A DNA stretch of 64,000 bases from Cellvibrio sp. PSBB006 (GCF_002162135.1 NZ_CP021382.1:1612001-1676000), one strand, 5' to 3'; shown: positions 1-9,245, counted from the first letter of the stretch. Made by a program: numbers and translations. The notes: generated by a model from the sequence alone, not told the origin.

Positions 1-1
1 G

Positions 2-118
2 CCACTCACCCAGGGAAAAATCCTGTTGCAAAGTGAAGCCGGAGAAGCTTTTTTTAAAGACATAAAATTAAAATCCATTGATGCTATACCGGCAAAGTAC
101 AACCATTATTTTAAATAA
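2..118 (+). CDS. C-terminal end of a DUF1080 (3-keto-disaccharide hydrolase-like) protein, partial
   Basis: An open frame enters from the left edge and stops at TAA 116-118, giving the last 38 residues. The segment GKILLQSEAGEAFFKDIKLK resembles the final beta strands of DUF1080 domains (often '...LQ..GG...F.NI.IK'), a jelly-roll fold found in secreted sugar hydrolases. Only the tail is visible, so signal peptide and active site cannot be judged. The next gene starts 85 bp downstream on the same strand. Assignment rests on this short motif only. Confidence 0.5.
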   Translation, partial: PLTQGKILLQSEAGEAFFKDIKLKSIDAIPAKYNHYFK

Positions 119-203
119 TTTTTTATATCAATTTCGTGCGGTAAACCTCTCCGGGTTTACCGTTTTAACCACCTGCACCCCAGTGCTACCCGGAAAGGTC
201 TTT

Positions 204-602
204 ATGATGCTGACAATAAGCATACGCAGTTTCGCTTTTCTGTTGTTCCTTTTGTTATTGACGTCTGCGTTCTTACAATTAAATGATCCGGACCCGATCC
301 TGTGGACAACCTACTATGTGGTCTGCGCTATCGTGCCCTTGCTGCTGGTTATGAAGCGTTTCAATGCTGTGGTGTTTTGGGTGGGTGTGGTATCGAGTCT
401 GGTGATCATGGGTATTTACGCAGCGGGCACGCTTGAATACTTACGCCACGCCGCACAGGAGCCGCTGATGCAGTCAATGAATCCTAACAAACCCTATATC
501 GAAGAAGCGCGCGAATGCATCGGTGGATTTATTACGTTGTGCATTTTATTGCTGTGTCGGTTTTTTTGGCAGATGATAAACAAAAACAGTATCTCGAAAT
601 AA
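204..602 (+). CDS. TMEM220-family membrane protein
   Basis: A 132-residue protein with four hydrophobic segments: near residues 5-22, 33-50, 57-78 and 108-125. The motif LQLNDPDPILWTTYY after the first helix is typical of the TMEM220 family (transmembrane family 220), whose biochemical role is not established. The frame is open further upstream, but I start it at the ATG at 204, which begins the hydrophobic N-terminus; residues encoded before it do not look like family sequence. The gene follows the DUF1080 tail on the same strand and may be cotranscribed with it. Confidence 0.75.
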   Translation: MMLTISIRSFAFLLFLLLLTSAFLQLNDPDPILWTTYYVVCAIVPLLLVMKRFNAVVFWVGVVSSLVIMGIYAAGTLEYLRHAAQEPLMQSMNPNKPYIEEARECIGGFITLCILLLCRFFWQMINKNSISK

Positions 603-625
603 AAAAAGCCACCCCGAAGGGTGGC
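601..625 (-). terminator. Intrinsic terminator of the GH9 gene
   Basis: A 7-bp perfect stem (608-614 with 619-625) with a tetraloop is followed on the minus strand by a seven-T run (601-607 on the plus strand is A7). It lies 34 bp past the stop of the minus-strand GH9 gene, so it best serves that gene. It also sits directly after the TMEM220 stop, but no T-run follows in that direction. Confidence 0.8.
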
Positions 626-658
626 CAACAAACCAGCACGCTTAAAGCCTAAGCGGCA

Positions 659-3172
659 TCATTCTTTCTTCAGTAAAAGATCTTCGGCGGCATTCACCAG
701 GAAGATATAGCTCGCCCCCAGATTCACAACATATTCATTCTGTCCCCAGAAGAACGGCCAATCTTCGTGATTCTCGGGGAAGTCCGGTTTCAATACCAGA
801 ATACCCGGCACAATACCGCCCGCAATAAACGAGAAGTCAGCACGATTCATGCCGTAAGCCACCTCTTTGGACTGTGTTCCCACGGCGGAAACCAGTGAAA
901 GATTATGCGCAGGATGAGTGCCGTAGAGAAAATTCAAACCACGCAAAACCGCCTCGCGATCCACCAGCTCCGGGAATGCTTTGTGTAAGTAATAATTATT
1001 GATAGCGTGTCGAATAACCCAACCGCTACCCGCCCATCCACCGGTAGTAATGGGCACACCGAATGGATTTTCACGTTCCAGTTTTGGCAAATCAGCAGCA
1101 TAAGACGCGGCCAATGTTTTTACTTTTTCACCATAGGCTGGTGACATATGCGGCATAGCGCGCACAAACCAGGAAACATGAAACGCAAACTCTTGTTCCA
1201 GTTTCCCCAGCAGTTGTTCAACAACTTGTGCATAACGCGCCTCACCGGTAGTAATCAACAATTCGGTGGCCGCTTTTAAATTCTCCGATTCCAGCTTGCC
1301 GCCGGTAGTATTGCCGTGGATAAATAAATCCGGTTTGGCCTTGGCCTGTTCATCCGCCCACACTTTTTTCGCCGTCGCCAGACATTCTTTGGCAAGCTCA
1401 TCGTTATAGCCTTTGAGCGCGCGACTTGCCGCTGCCAGTGCCGCCGCCGAGCCGTAATTCAAAGGTGTGGATTTACTGGTAAAGGCCCAGCGGTCATCAA
1501 ACTTGCCACTTTTGAATCCGGTGGATTCATGCTCTTTCAAGCTTGAATCGTAGATCAGATTATCTGTCTTGGTCAGCCCGTCACCGAGGTGGGTGTATTG
1601 CTCAATATGTGCTTCAACAATGCCGGGAATTGCACGACCCAGCGCACGATGCTGTGCAATCAACGCCAGAGTGCCATGTTCAATTTGTTGCAGGATGTCG
1701 GGCTTGCCGTCGGCCACATGAATATCAACATATTTGCTTTCATAATCAACGCGGGTGTTATCGCGTTTCACGGCAAAATTTTCCCACACTGTGACCAAGG
1801 TATTTACAACGTCGTATTGGGTTTGCGTGCGAATGTCGTAGTCGCCGGCATCGTACCAGCCGCCAATATTCAAACCCGGAATATGCTCACCGGGTTTGTA
1901 AGGTGTGTCGGTGGTTGGGCCTTGCGCATAAAGATCGAAATGCTCGTGATCAACCGGCGCCTGCAAGGCATCATCCAGGTGTGAAGCACCGTGCCATATA
2001 CGATAGGCTTCGTTAACCGTCATATGATCCATTTGTACCGGCAGGAAAATATCCAGAGTGGGATGCCAGGCGTCGCGATAAACCTGTGCGTCAATACGGA
2101 AAGGCCCGGATTTTTGCTCGCCGTACTGAATCATATAAAGACCCGGCGTGGTCACACGGCTGAAATCAAATTGACGATACTGATAGCGCAGATAGTTACC
2201 CCAGGAATCCAGGCGCTCGCTGAGTACTGATTTCTGGCTGCCATCCGGCATCACGCGTAGCAATTCCGCCTTGGGATTTTTTTTGTCCCGCGCATCCAAT
2301 TCAATAACAGCCATTTTTTTCTGCTCAGGATGGTAGCCCACCTGCGAATGCGCAATCATCGGTGGCCGCACCCAATTTTTGATAGTGCTGGCATTTAATT
2401 GCCATTCCACTACCGCACCGGTTTTATTTGCAGGAATTTTACTGCGCACAACAAACCAGCCATTTTGCGCTTTTGTGCGACCATCGTAGAGTTCCAGTGG
2501 CGCACCAAAGGTTTCAATACTTACGCGCCGCTCAATATCATCCGGCGCCAGGACCAGATGTTTGCCGACAGCCAACGCACGCGGCTCAGCAATACCGTTA
2601 ATTTCTTTGGGACCATTGGGATAACGCGGAAAAATGCCAGTGCTTTCTTCCATCATGAAGGACTTATGAAAATAAGCTGAGGGTAAAAACTCCAGATTAA
2701 AACCGGCTTTGCCTTCCAGGACGGCAGGCAAGGGTTTTGGCAAATTAACCGTAATGCGCACGCCTTCGGTATTCTTTTTCACCTTGATCGAAAAATCGAA
2801 TTGATGATCAGAATAATGAAGGAAGGCTTCGATAGATTGATCATCCTGATTAATCTTACGCTCTTTAAATTGTGGAATCGCATCCCACTGTTCCGGTGTG
2901 GCATTGAGCCGCACATCACCGTTGGTCGCCGTGCGTAAACCGTGGTGGATTAATTCAACACCGCTGATCTTGGCATCGCTGAACAAGCCGTCGTACCAAT
3001 TGCTGAACACCAGCACATTCAAGCCCGGCTGTTCAAAATACTCCTTGTCATTCAAGGTCAAATTGGTGGAATTGGAAAGAGCGGAAACAGAGCTGAACAG
3101 CAGACCCAAGGTAACTATAAAGTTAACTACGCAGAACAACGAACAATGGCGCAACGAACGGTAAAAATACAT
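659..3172 (-). CDS. Secreted glycoside hydrolase family 9 glucanase with N-terminal Ig-like domain
   Basis: An 837-residue exported enzyme predicted to cleave beta-1,4-glucans such as cellulose. A signal peptide covers about residues 1-32. Residues 35-260 form a beta-rich domain I do not recognise. Residues about 270-360 fit the CelD N-terminal Ig-like domain (AHSQVGYHP start). The GH9 catalytic barrel runs from about 365 to the end. The catalytic Asp motif GGWYDAGDYD is at about 437-446, and the C-terminal GQNEYVVN carries the likely acid Glu. No carbohydrate-binding module or linker is seen. The start is supported by a strong GAGGAGG upstream. Substrate preference (endo- or exo-glucanase) cannot be read from sequence. 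Confidence 0.9.
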   Translation of the reverse strand: MYFYRSLRHCSLFCVVNFIVTLGLLFSSVSALSNSTNLTLNDKEYFEQPGLNVLVFSNWYDGLFSDAKISGVELIHHGLRTATNGDVRLNATPEQWDAIPQFKERKINQDDQSIEAFLHYSDHQFDFSIKVKKNTEGVRITVNLPKPLPAVLEGKAGFNLEFLPSAYFHKSFMMEESTGIFPRYPNGPKEINGIAEPRALAVGKHLVLAPDDIERRVSIETFGAPLELYDGRTKAQNGWFVVRSKIPANKTGAVVEWQLNASTIKNWVRPPMIAHSQVGYHPEQKKMAVIELDARDKKNPKAELLRVMPDGSQKSVLSERLDSWGNYLRYQYRQFDFSRVTTPGLYMIQYGEQKSGPFRIDAQVYRDAWHPTLDIFLPVQMDHMTVNEAYRIWHGASHLDDALQAPVDHEHFDLYAQGPTTDTPYKPGEHIPGLNIGGWYDAGDYDIRTQTQYDVVNTLVTVWENFAVKRDNTRVDYESKYVDIHVADGKPDILQQIEHGTLALIAQHRALGRAIPGIVEAHIEQYTHLGDGLTKTDNLIYDSSLKEHESTGFKSGKFDDRWAFTSKSTPLNYGSAAALAAASRALKGYNDELAKECLATAKKVWADEQAKAKPDLFIHGNTTGGKLESENLKAATELLITTGEARYAQVVEQLLGKLEQEFAFHVSWFVRAMPHMSPAYGEKVKTLAASYAADLPKLERENPFGVPITTGGWAGSGWVIRHAINNYYLHKAFPELVDREAVLRGLNFLYGTHPAHNLSLVSAVGTQSKEVAYGMNRADFSFIAGGIVPGILVLKPDFPENHEDWPFFWGQNEYVVNLGASYIFLVNAAEDLLLKKE

Positions 3173-3334
3173 GCCAACCTCCTCATCTTATTATCATTGC
3201 ATTTCTTATAGTCTATGTGAACATAAGAATTGCGCAACGGTCTTTACATTAAATGACGAAGGCTAACGCTTGCTTTCGCGTCGAAGATCCCAACCCTGAT
3301 TACATTGTTCAAATTCAAGCGGTAGAAATCTTCC

Positions 3335-4324
3335 ATGTTGCACAATATCCCTTTTTCATTACTGGAACTCGCCTCGGTTCGTGAAGGCAATTCCATTCAT
3401 CAAACCTTACAAAATTCACTGGCCTATGCCCAGACAGCGGAGCAATTGGGCTTTAAACGATTTTGGCTGGCGGAGCACCACAATATGGAGGGTATCGCCA
3501 GTTCAGCGACCGCCGTCCTGATTGGTTATATTGCCGGCGGCACACAAACGCTGCGTATAGGTTCCGGTGGCATCATGCTACCCAATCATCCGCCGCTGGT
3601 TATCGCGGAACAGTTCGGCACCCTGGCAAGCTTGTACCCTGATCGCATCGACCTGGGTTTGGGTCGGGCACCCGGTACTGATCCCATTACTGCCCGCGCT
3701 CTGCGTCGCGATGATATGCGTGCAGATAATTTCCCGACCGAAGTGCATTTGTTGCAGCAATTGCTGGCGCCGCTGCAAGACGGTCAACGATTAAAGGCCA
3801 TTCCCGGCGCCGGAACCCAGGTGCCGATCTGGCTGTTGGGCTCCAGCTTGTATAGCGCGCAATTGGCCGCGCAACGCGGTTTGCCCTATGCATTTGCAGG
3901 TCATTTCGCACCGCGTTTGATGCGCGACGCCATTCGAATTTATCAGACTCAGTTCCAACCCTCAGCAGTACTCGAAAAACCCTACGCCATGTTGGGCATG
4001 CCGGTTATTGTTGCAGATACAGAAGACGAGGCGATTTTTCTATCCACCACCAGCCAACAACGCATACTTGCCCTGCTGCGTGGTCAGCCACTCTGGTTAA
4101 AGCCGCCGGTCGACTCAATGGATGGCTTGTGGAATATCGAAGAGGAATTGTATGTGAAAGATTTTCTGTCACTGGCGGCCATCGGTAATCCTGCACAAGT
4201 TAAGGCAAAACTGGAACGCTGGGCAGATGAACTGGAGATCAACGAGTTTATGTTTACGATTGATCTTTACGATCCACAGCAGCGCATTCGCGCACTGAAA
4301 TTGCTCACGGAAATGAAAAAGTAG
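3335..4324 (+). CDS. LLM-class flavin-dependent oxidoreductase
   Basis: A 329-residue protein of the luciferase-like monooxygenase superfamily, close in style to the MsnO8/YhbW group. The opening [17 protein letters not shown], the central [19 protein letters not shown] and [14 protein letters not shown] are family hallmarks of the flavin-binding TIM barrel. Members use FMN, usually supplied as FMNH2 by a partner reductase, to oxidise an organic substrate that is rarely known. It is divergent from the GH9 gene, with about 160 bp between, and is followed by a GntR regulator that could control it. The role is general only. Confidence 0.85.
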   Translation: MLHNIPFSLLELASVREGNSIHQTLQNSLAYAQTAEQLGFKRFWLAEHHNMEGIASSATAVLIGYIAGGTQTLRIGSGGIMLPNHPPLVIAEQFGTLASLYPDRIDLGLGRAPGTDPITARALRRDDMRADNFPTEVHLLQQLLAPLQDGQRLKAIPGAGTQVPIWLLGSSLYSAQLAAQRGLPYAFAGHFAPRLMRDAIRIYQTQFQPSAVLEKPYAMLGMPVIVADTEDEAIFLSTTSQQRILALLRGQPLWLKPPVDSMDGLWNIEEELYVKDFLSLAAIGNPAQVKAKLERWADELEINEFMFTIDLYDPQQRIRALKLLTEMKK

Positions 4325-4569
4325 ACACAATTTTCTTTTGCATCTAATGGTCAAAAATACATTAAGCAATAAAGCAGTGCGTGAATTGCAATACTAGTAA
4401 ACATGCGCCTATAACTACCCCGTAAACGACCAGATTTTCGTTAACTCCCGCCATAGATAATGTTAATATCGGTCGATCAACGCGCCTATAAAATAATAAC
4501 AGCCTAACATCTTGAAATTCATACCTGACATTCATATTGATTAACGACCTTTGCGGCGGGAGATCCAGA

Positions 4570-5286
4570 GTGGCCAAACAACCGGTAGTGCTAGCACGAA
4601 AACCAGGTGCAGATTCCAAAACCCTTTCGTTCGACCGCCCTGTCGCCAACCAGATTTATGGGTTTATTCGCGATGCCATCGTCAGCATGGAATTGCTGCC
4701 CGGCCAAATGATTTCCGAAACCGCCCTGGCGGAACAATTCGGTGTCAGTCGAACGCCAGTGCGCGAAGCCCTGATTCAATTATCCAACATCGGTTTTGTG
4801 GATGTATTGCCCCAACGCGGCACCTACGTCTCAAAATTCAGTATGGATAAGATTCTGGAAGCGCGTTTTATCCGTGAAGCGCTGGAAGTTTCTGTGGTGA
4901 CCTTCCTGGCCGATCATGTGACAGCCGAAATCGTTCAGGCAGGCGAGAAAATTATTGCAGAACAAAAAGTCGCTGCGAAAGACGACGATCCACTGGCCTT
5001 TCAAAAACTGGATGACCTGTTTCACCAAACCCTCGCCGGATTTACCAGCTACGCGCGAGTTGCTTCTTTGATTGAAGCAGAAAAAGCACATATGGATCGC
5101 GTGCGTAATCTCAGTTTACATATCAGCGGCCAATACAAACGCATCATCGCCCAGCACAATGCCATCATCAAAGCGATTAAAACCGGTTCAAGTGCCGAGG
5201 CTGCGAAAGCGATGAGCGTGCATATGAAAGATGTGTACAATATTTTGGAAGTAATTCCGCAAGAACATCCGGAGTATTTTCAATAG
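4570..5286 (+). CDS. GntR-family transcriptional regulator (FadR/FCD subfamily)
   Basis: A winged-helix DNA-binding domain spans about residues 18-85 (QIYGFIRDAIVSMELLPGQMISE, then AEQFGVSRTPVREAL). An all-helical FCD ligand-binding domain follows, with metal-binding-type residues in LDDLFHQTL and a late MSVHMKDV. FCD regulators sense small organic acids. I start it at GTG 4570, which has GGGAG about 9 bp upstream; an ATG at 4537 in the same frame would add 11 residues but has no clear ribosome-binding site. Targets are unknown; the LLM oxidoreductase upstream is the nearest candidate. Confidence 0.85.
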   Translation: MAKQPVVLARKPGADSKTLSFDRPVANQIYGFIRDAIVSMELLPGQMISETALAEQFGVSRTPVREALIQLSNIGFVDVLPQRGTYVSKFSMDKILEARFIREALEVSVVTFLADHVTAEIVQAGEKIIAEQKVAAKDDDPLAFQKLDDLFHQTLAGFTSYARVASLIEAEKAHMDRVRNLSLHISGQYKRIIAQHNAIIKAIKTGSSAEAAKAMSVHMKDVYNILEVIPQEHPEYFQ

Positions 5287-5300
5287 TATTTGAGGCACGT

Positions 5301-5430
5301 TGTAATCCGTTTGTCATTAGGGGCCGGGTTTCGAAAGCGCATGCATACATCCCTGTAGCTCCCTCAATTCATCCCTGAATTGAGGGTTTCGAAACCCAGC
5401 CCCTAACGCGAAACTCGCATTGTGCAAATG
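5301..5430 (-). repeat. Family 1 long inverted repeat, copy 1 (twin ANGGAN hairpins)
   Basis: Two 28-nt arms (5309-5336 and 5387-5414) are complementary apart from a few mismatches. Between them, read on the minus strand, are a 10-bp hairpin with loop AGGGAT (5371-5376) and a short UAC/GUA hairpin with loop AGGGAT (5349-5354). The two GGA motifs are 22 nt apart. The flanks match the copies at 27.0 and 57.7 kb, in opposite orientation. The element lies between the end of the GntR gene and the end of the minus-strand glycine-zipper gene. It is non-coding. Confidence 0.85.
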
Positions 5431-5440
5431 TCCAAATTTA

Positions 5441-5608
5441 TTAATATTTTTTATTTCTTATTGCCGCCAGCACCACACCGATGGCAATACCGATAGCGAG
5501 CGAAACCGCTATATTCCCGGTCACCACACCTAACGAAGCCCCCAACGCAGCGCCAATAGCCACACCGACGCCCATTCGGCTTTTTTGAGAAGAACATAAT
5601 TTCCGCAT
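5441..5608 (-). CDS. 55-aa glycine-zipper small protein
   Basis: Translation gives a 55-residue protein: a short basic head (MRKLCSSQKSRMG) followed by a glycine/alanine-rich hydrophobic stretch with GxxxG spacing (VAIGAALGASLGVVTG, then AIGIAIGVVLAA) and a basic tail. GGGAGG precedes the ATG. Such glycine-zipper segments insert into membranes or oligomerise. It is the third gene of a compact minus-strand set with an RHH protein 22 bp upstream and an SPFH protein, so it probably shares their transcript. Function unknown. Confidence 0.7.
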   Translation of the reverse strand: MRKLCSSQKSRMGVGVAIGAALGASLGVVTGNIAVSLAIGIAIGVVLAAIRNKKY

Positions 5609-5630
5609 TTTACCTCCCATTCTTTGTTAG

Positions 5631-5834
5631 CTATTCGTCCTGACCTTCATCATCAATCAGCTCAACATCGGTCACGACTTTTTGTACTAATTTAACCCGA
5701 CCACTTTTCACCAACGCATCGCGCAGCACGAATTCGATCTGCGCATTCAGGCTGCGCAGATCATCATCTGCCCAGCGCTGCATAGCCGCAAGAACCTGCT
5801 CGTTAATACGTAATGGAAACGCTTTTTTTGACAC
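5631..5834 (-). CDS. Arc-family ribbon-helix-helix protein
   Basis: A 67-residue protein with the Arc/MetJ-like pattern: a strand FPLRINEQVLAAM, then helices RWADDDLRSLNAQIEFVLRDAL. The RSLNAQI turn is characteristic of Arc-type repressors, which bind DNA as dimers through the N-terminal strand. The C-terminal 20 residues are acidic. It sits between the SPFH gene and the glycine-zipper gene. Antitoxins have similar folds, but no toxin is recognisable next to it. It may autoregulate the operon or act through its membrane-protein neighbours. Confidence 0.75.
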   Translation of the reverse strand: MSKKAFPLRINEQVLAAMQRWADDDLRSLNAQIEFVLRDALVKSGRVKLVQKVVTDVELIDDEGQDE

Positions 5835-5867
5835 GATAAAACTCGCTTCAGTCTGGTTTCAAATCCA

Positions 5868-6722
5868 TCAATACAAACTGCCGGCATTGATGACGGGTTT
5901 GACCTGATCACCGCACAGAACCACCAATAAATTGCTCACCATGGCAGCCTTACGCTCGGCGTCCATCTCAATCACGCCTTGGGTCGACAGCTGTTCCAGC
6001 GCATCAGAAACCATCCCCACCGCGCCCTGCACAATGATGCGTCGCGCAGCTAACACGGCGCTGGCTTGCTGGCGTTGCAACATCGCTTGCGCAATTTCGG
6101 GCGAGTAAGCCAGGTGACTCAAACGAGCTTCCAGCACATCCACACCAGCCTTTTGCAAACGATCCTGCACTTCGTCGCGCAGTTTCTGGGAAATGGTGTT
6201 GGAATCACTGCGCAATGACAAACGGTCATCCTCAGCATCATGCTCGTAAGGGTAGCTGGTGGCCAGGTTACGCAAGGCGGCTTCGCTCTGGATGGTGACA
6301 TAGTTTTCGTAATCGTCCACTTCAAACACTGCCTCGGCAGTATCCACCACGCGCCACACGATCACCGCCGCGATTTCGATGGGATTGCCATTGGCATCAT
6401 TCACCTTTAAGCGGCCGCTCTCAAAATTCCTGACACGCAAACTCACCGATTTTTTTGCATAAAGCGGGTTCGCCCAACGCAAACCATTTTCGCGATCCGT
6501 GCCGGCATACCGACCAAATAACTGCAACACCTTGCCCTGGTTGGGATGAACCATATAAAAACCAAACCAACATATGAACACCACGACGGCAATCAAACCG
6601 AACAGGATTTTCAAGACTGGCGCAAAGAAAATTACACCGGCTATGCTGCCTGCCTGTGCAAGTAATAACACCAACAACAGCACATACCCCGAACCACTGC
6701 TGGCTTTGAATTCATGAGTCAT
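5868..6722 (-). CDS. SPFH/Band 7 domain membrane protein
   Basis: A 284-residue stomatin/prohibitin-type protein. Two hydrophobic segments lie within the first 65 residues ([20 protein letters not shown] and [15 protein letters not shown]), then an SPFH domain ([56 protein letters not shown]). SPFH proteins form large membrane-bound rings linked to membrane organisation and protease control. I start it at ATG 6722, which has GGAG about 10 bp upstream; an in-frame ATG at 6776 lacks this. It leads an operon with the RHH and glycine-zipper genes. It has no NfeD partner, unlike the SPFH gene at 28.8 kb. Confidence 0.85.
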   Translation of the reverse strand: MTHEFKASSGSGYVLLLVLLLAQAGSIAGVIFFAPVLKILFGLIAVVVFICWFGFYMVHPNQGKVLQLFGRYAGTDRENGLRWANPLYAKKSVSLRVRNFESGRLKVNDANGNPIEIAAVIVWRVVDTAEAVFEVDDYENYVTIQSEAALRNLATSYPYEHDAEDDRLSLRSDSNTISQKLRDEVQDRLQKAGVDVLEARLSHLAYSPEIAQAMLQRQQASAVLAARRIIVQGAVGMVSDALEQLSTQGVIEMDAERKAAMVSNLLVVLCGDQVKPVINAGSLY

Positions 6723-6887
6723 AGCACTCTCCTTTATGAATGACGAACCAATGTCGCTTTTATTGATGGGCATCAAGTGATTCTTTTAGATATCACTTTG
6801 ATATCAATCATGCACCGGAAAATTCTGGATGTAAAGGGGTATAGGAAATAATAAGGGACAGGGGTTAGAAGTCTGGAAGGCAAGATT

Positions 6888-6911
6888 CCCGACCCGTCGG
6901 AGCGGATCGGG
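6888..6911 (-). other. GC-rich hairpin after the esterase gene
   Basis: CCCGA (6888-6892) pairs with TCGGG (6907-6911) and CCG with CGG inside it, with one mismatch. It lies just beyond the stop of the minus-strand esterase. No T-run follows, so it is at best a weak terminator or an mRNA 3'-end stabiliser. The remaining 6723-6887 stretch shows nothing else. Confidence 0.3.
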
Positions 6912-6921
6912 AGAGGGGTTA

Positions 6922-7857
6922 TCAGCGGGGGAGTGAGTGGCTTAGCAGCCAGCTGTATAGATCATCACCCGCGTAAATGCGTCGCCAGGCATCGTGAGGC
7001 ATGTCTTCATGGACAGTGAAACGGACTTCAGCATCGCTGAGCTGTTCCAGTTTATTAATGCCTGCGTAAAAGAAAGGTTTGCGCACTGCCGTATCGCGTC
7101 CGCCGGCGAACAGCCACACCGGTAATTTCGCTGCCGCAATCGGCGGCATTAAATCAGGATGCCCCCAACCAACAACCGGCGCAATAGCAGCAAATTTCTC
7201 CGGATGTTTGCTGGCCATATACCAGGTGCCGAACCCGCCATAACTCAGACCGGATAAATAAACCCGCTGTTGGTCGGTACGATAATCCGCGTGAACCCGA
7301 TCCAGCATACCCAACAAATCCTGCTCGACCCTGTCCCAACCATCCGGTAAAAGCGCCGGCGTATCGCTCATGTCGGTGATCTCGTCACCGGCTGTCATCA
7401 CACCCGTCACTGGGATAAAATTACCGCGTGGCGGTACCCCATCCGGGAGGCGCACCGGAATTTGTGCGCGCGTGCGTTTCGCAATGTAATCCACCTCACC
7501 CATTCCGAACATGTGCAACTGCGGTGCAATGATGATAAATGGCAAATCTTTTTTCTGAACCCAAGCTTCGTACAATGGACCATGAATCAATACATAGTCC
7601 AGCTCATCCAAACCGTTGCCGCGCTCGCCATTGCCGTGCAGAAAAAGTAAGACAGGCCACTGTTTTGTTGGTTGATTTTCGTAACCGCGCGGCAGATAAA
7701 CGAAATATTCGCGCGCTTTATTGTCGGCCTGACTGGTGTAGGGCAAACGTAGGAGCTGCTCCGAGGACACAGATTTTTCTTGATGATTTGCTATGCCACA
7801 TGCAATAAGCAAGTTGACGCTGACAATAAAAATCAGAAAGCGATTCAGGATTTTCAT
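6922..7857 (-). CDS. Alpha/beta-hydrolase lipoprotein (PHB-depolymerase/CE1-like esterase)
   Basis: A 311-residue hydrolase with a lipoprotein signal ending at LLIAC (Cys about residue 20), so it is probably anchored in the envelope. Features of the esterase/phospholipase fold: the oxyanion region WPVLLFLHGNGERG, the nucleophile elbow GLSYGGFG (Ser), the acid in AGGRDTAVR and the His in DMPHDAW. Enzymes of this shape include feruloyl and acetyl-xylan esterases and other carboxylesterases. In a polysaccharide degrader an esterase acting on plant cell-wall esters is plausible, but the substrate is not shown by the sequence. It is transcribed alone. Confidence 0.8.
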   Translation of the reverse strand: MKILNRFLIFIVSVNLLIACGIANHQEKSVSSEQLLRLPYTSQADNKAREYFVYLPRGYENQPTKQWPVLLFLHGNGERGNGLDELDYVLIHGPLYEAWVQKKDLPFIIIAPQLHMFGMGEVDYIAKRTRAQIPVRLPDGVPPRGNFIPVTGVMTAGDEITDMSDTPALLPDGWDRVEQDLLGMLDRVHADYRTDQQRVYLSGLSYGGFGTWYMASKHPEKFAAIAPVVGWGHPDLMPPIAAAKLPVWLFAGGRDTAVRKPFFYAGINKLEQLSDAEVRFTVHEDMPHDAWRRIYAGDDLYSWLLSHSLPR

Positions 7858-7906
7858 TAGCTATTATTCTCCTGCAAAAAATGATCGATATGGTGCGATG
7901 ATCGCG

Positions 7907-8395
7907 TTACTTTTTTACTTTTGTATCCAAATAGCCCATCAGGAAAGCCGACACAACGAATGTCATATGGATAATGACATACCACATTAGCTTGGTATTA
8001 TCGATATTCTGAACCTCCATAAACATCTTGAGCAAATGAATAGAAGAAATCGCAACAATGCTGGCGGCAATCTTGGCTTTCAGAGACGAAGAATCCATTG
8101 TGCCAAGCCAACCTAACTTTTCCTCGCCTTCGTCGACATCCAAACGCGATACAAAATTTTCATAACCGCTCATCATCACCATGATCAACAGCCCGCCCAC
8201 CATTGAGATGTCCACTAGGGACAGCACGATGAGAATCATTTCTGCTTCTTTAAGAACCCAGATATCAAGCAGCAAATGTGACAATTCCTGAAAAAACTTC
8301 ACCGTCAGCGCAACAACGGCAAGACTCAACCCCAGATAAATCGGAGCAAGAACCCAACGCGAACGATAAATCAATTTTTCAATAAGACGTTCCAT
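7907..8395 (-). CDS. YqhA/UPF0114-family inner-membrane protein
   Basis: A 162-residue protein with several membrane helices, matching the UPF0114 (TIGR00645) family: [20 protein letters not shown] at the N-terminus, [20 protein letters not shown] in the middle, and a cytoplasmic [16 protein letters not shown] loop. Its role is not established; it is often described as a stress-related membrane protein. Translation should begin at ATG 8395, about 9 bp after GGGGAAG. An in-frame TTG four codons earlier is less likely. The 190-bp gap to the TetR gene contains nothing I recognise. Confidence 0.85.
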   Translation of the reverse strand: MERLIEKLIYRSRWVLAPIYLGLSLAVVALTVKFFQELSHLLLDIWVLKEAEMILIVLSLVDISMVGGLLIMVMMSGYENFVSRLDVDEGEEKLGWLGTMDSSSLKAKIAASIVAISSIHLLKMFMEVQNIDNTKLMWYVIIHMTFVVSAFLMGYLDTKVKK

Positions 8396-8588
8396 GAACT
8401 TCCCCAAAATATAAAAATCACTCGTAGAAAATTTATCTTATGCGTTCAAGTAAACGCCGACCGGGGCGCGATTTTAGCACCCGGTTATGAATTTGTAGCG
8501 ATAAGAAAAGAAAAAAGCAGAAAGAAGCCGAAAAACCCGCTTCCTGGAGACAAGAGGTGATGCTGTTGAGTTACTTAAGTAGAGCTAC

Positions 8589-9245
8589 TTACGCTTTGGC
8601 AGTCGTCTTTTCACAGACAACCGGCCAGGTTGAGGCTGTCTTGAACCAATATTCACGTTTTAATCCAAGGATTCGGTACAAACCTTCCGGTACATCCCGC
8701 TTGATGGTCTCCATACACCGGTTAACCCGGGCAAAACTGACCGCACCTTGAATATATTGGTTCATCAGACGCGCTACCCGCTCGGCCTCCACTTCGCCGT
8801 CAAGATAGCCCGCTGCATAAAGTGAGCGCACGAGAGCAAGGTTATATTTAACGCCATTTTTGGACATATTCAGTAAACTCTCATTCACCGCCTCTTCGCC
8901 ACAACCTGTTTGCGCGCCAGCACTGAAGAAAGGACATCCCGGAATATTGTCCGCATCATGCCCAAATTTGGTGATGAAGATAAAGTTAATCAGGTTCTCC
9001 AACTGCTCAAGTGGCGTGTTAACCGGCGAGAGCAGCGCATCCAGATCCCGCTTCACCGAATTCCAATAGTATTCACTCGCCTCACAGAAGAGACTCGCCT
9101 TGGATTCAAAGTGGTGATAGAAGCCGCCCTTGGTCACCCCCGCCTGCTTGCAAATTTCATTTACACCTACCGAGTTGTAATTGCTCTGCCAAATCAATTC
9201 CAGCGCGGTTTCCAGCAAACGGGTGCGGGTATCTTGAGTGGACAT
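8589..9245 (-). CDS. TetR-family repressor of the adjacent RND efflux operon
   Basis: A 218-residue regulator. The N-terminal helix-turn-helix (TRTRLLETALELIW, then VNEICKQAGVTKGGFYHHFESK) is typical of the AcrR/TetR family, and the C-terminal domain should bind the inducer. It is divergent from the efflux operon at 9.6 kb. Two copies of a palindrome with core TACCGACCGGTA lie between them, one inside each predicted promoter, which suggests it represses both itself and the pump. I start it at ATG 9245; an in-frame start at 9278 would add 11 residues that overlap the regulatory region. Confidence 0.9.
   Translation of the reverse strand: MSTQDTRTRLLETALELIWQSNYNSVGVNEICKQAGVTKGGFYHHFESKASLFCEASEYYWNSVKRDLDALLSPVNTPLEQLENLINFIFITKFGHDADNIPGCPFFSAGAQTGCGEEAVNESLLNMSKNGVKYNLALVRSLYAAGYLDGEVEAERVARLMNQYIQGAVSFARVNRCMETIKRDVPEGLYRILGLKREYWFKTASTWPVVCEKTTAKA

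Noticed and set aside
5631-5834. Arc-type protein as an antitoxin of a toxin-antitoxin pair
   Set aside because: No recognisable toxin lies next to it; its neighbours are an SPFH protein and a glycine-zipper peptide. The peptide might be toxic, but nothing in the sequence shows it.
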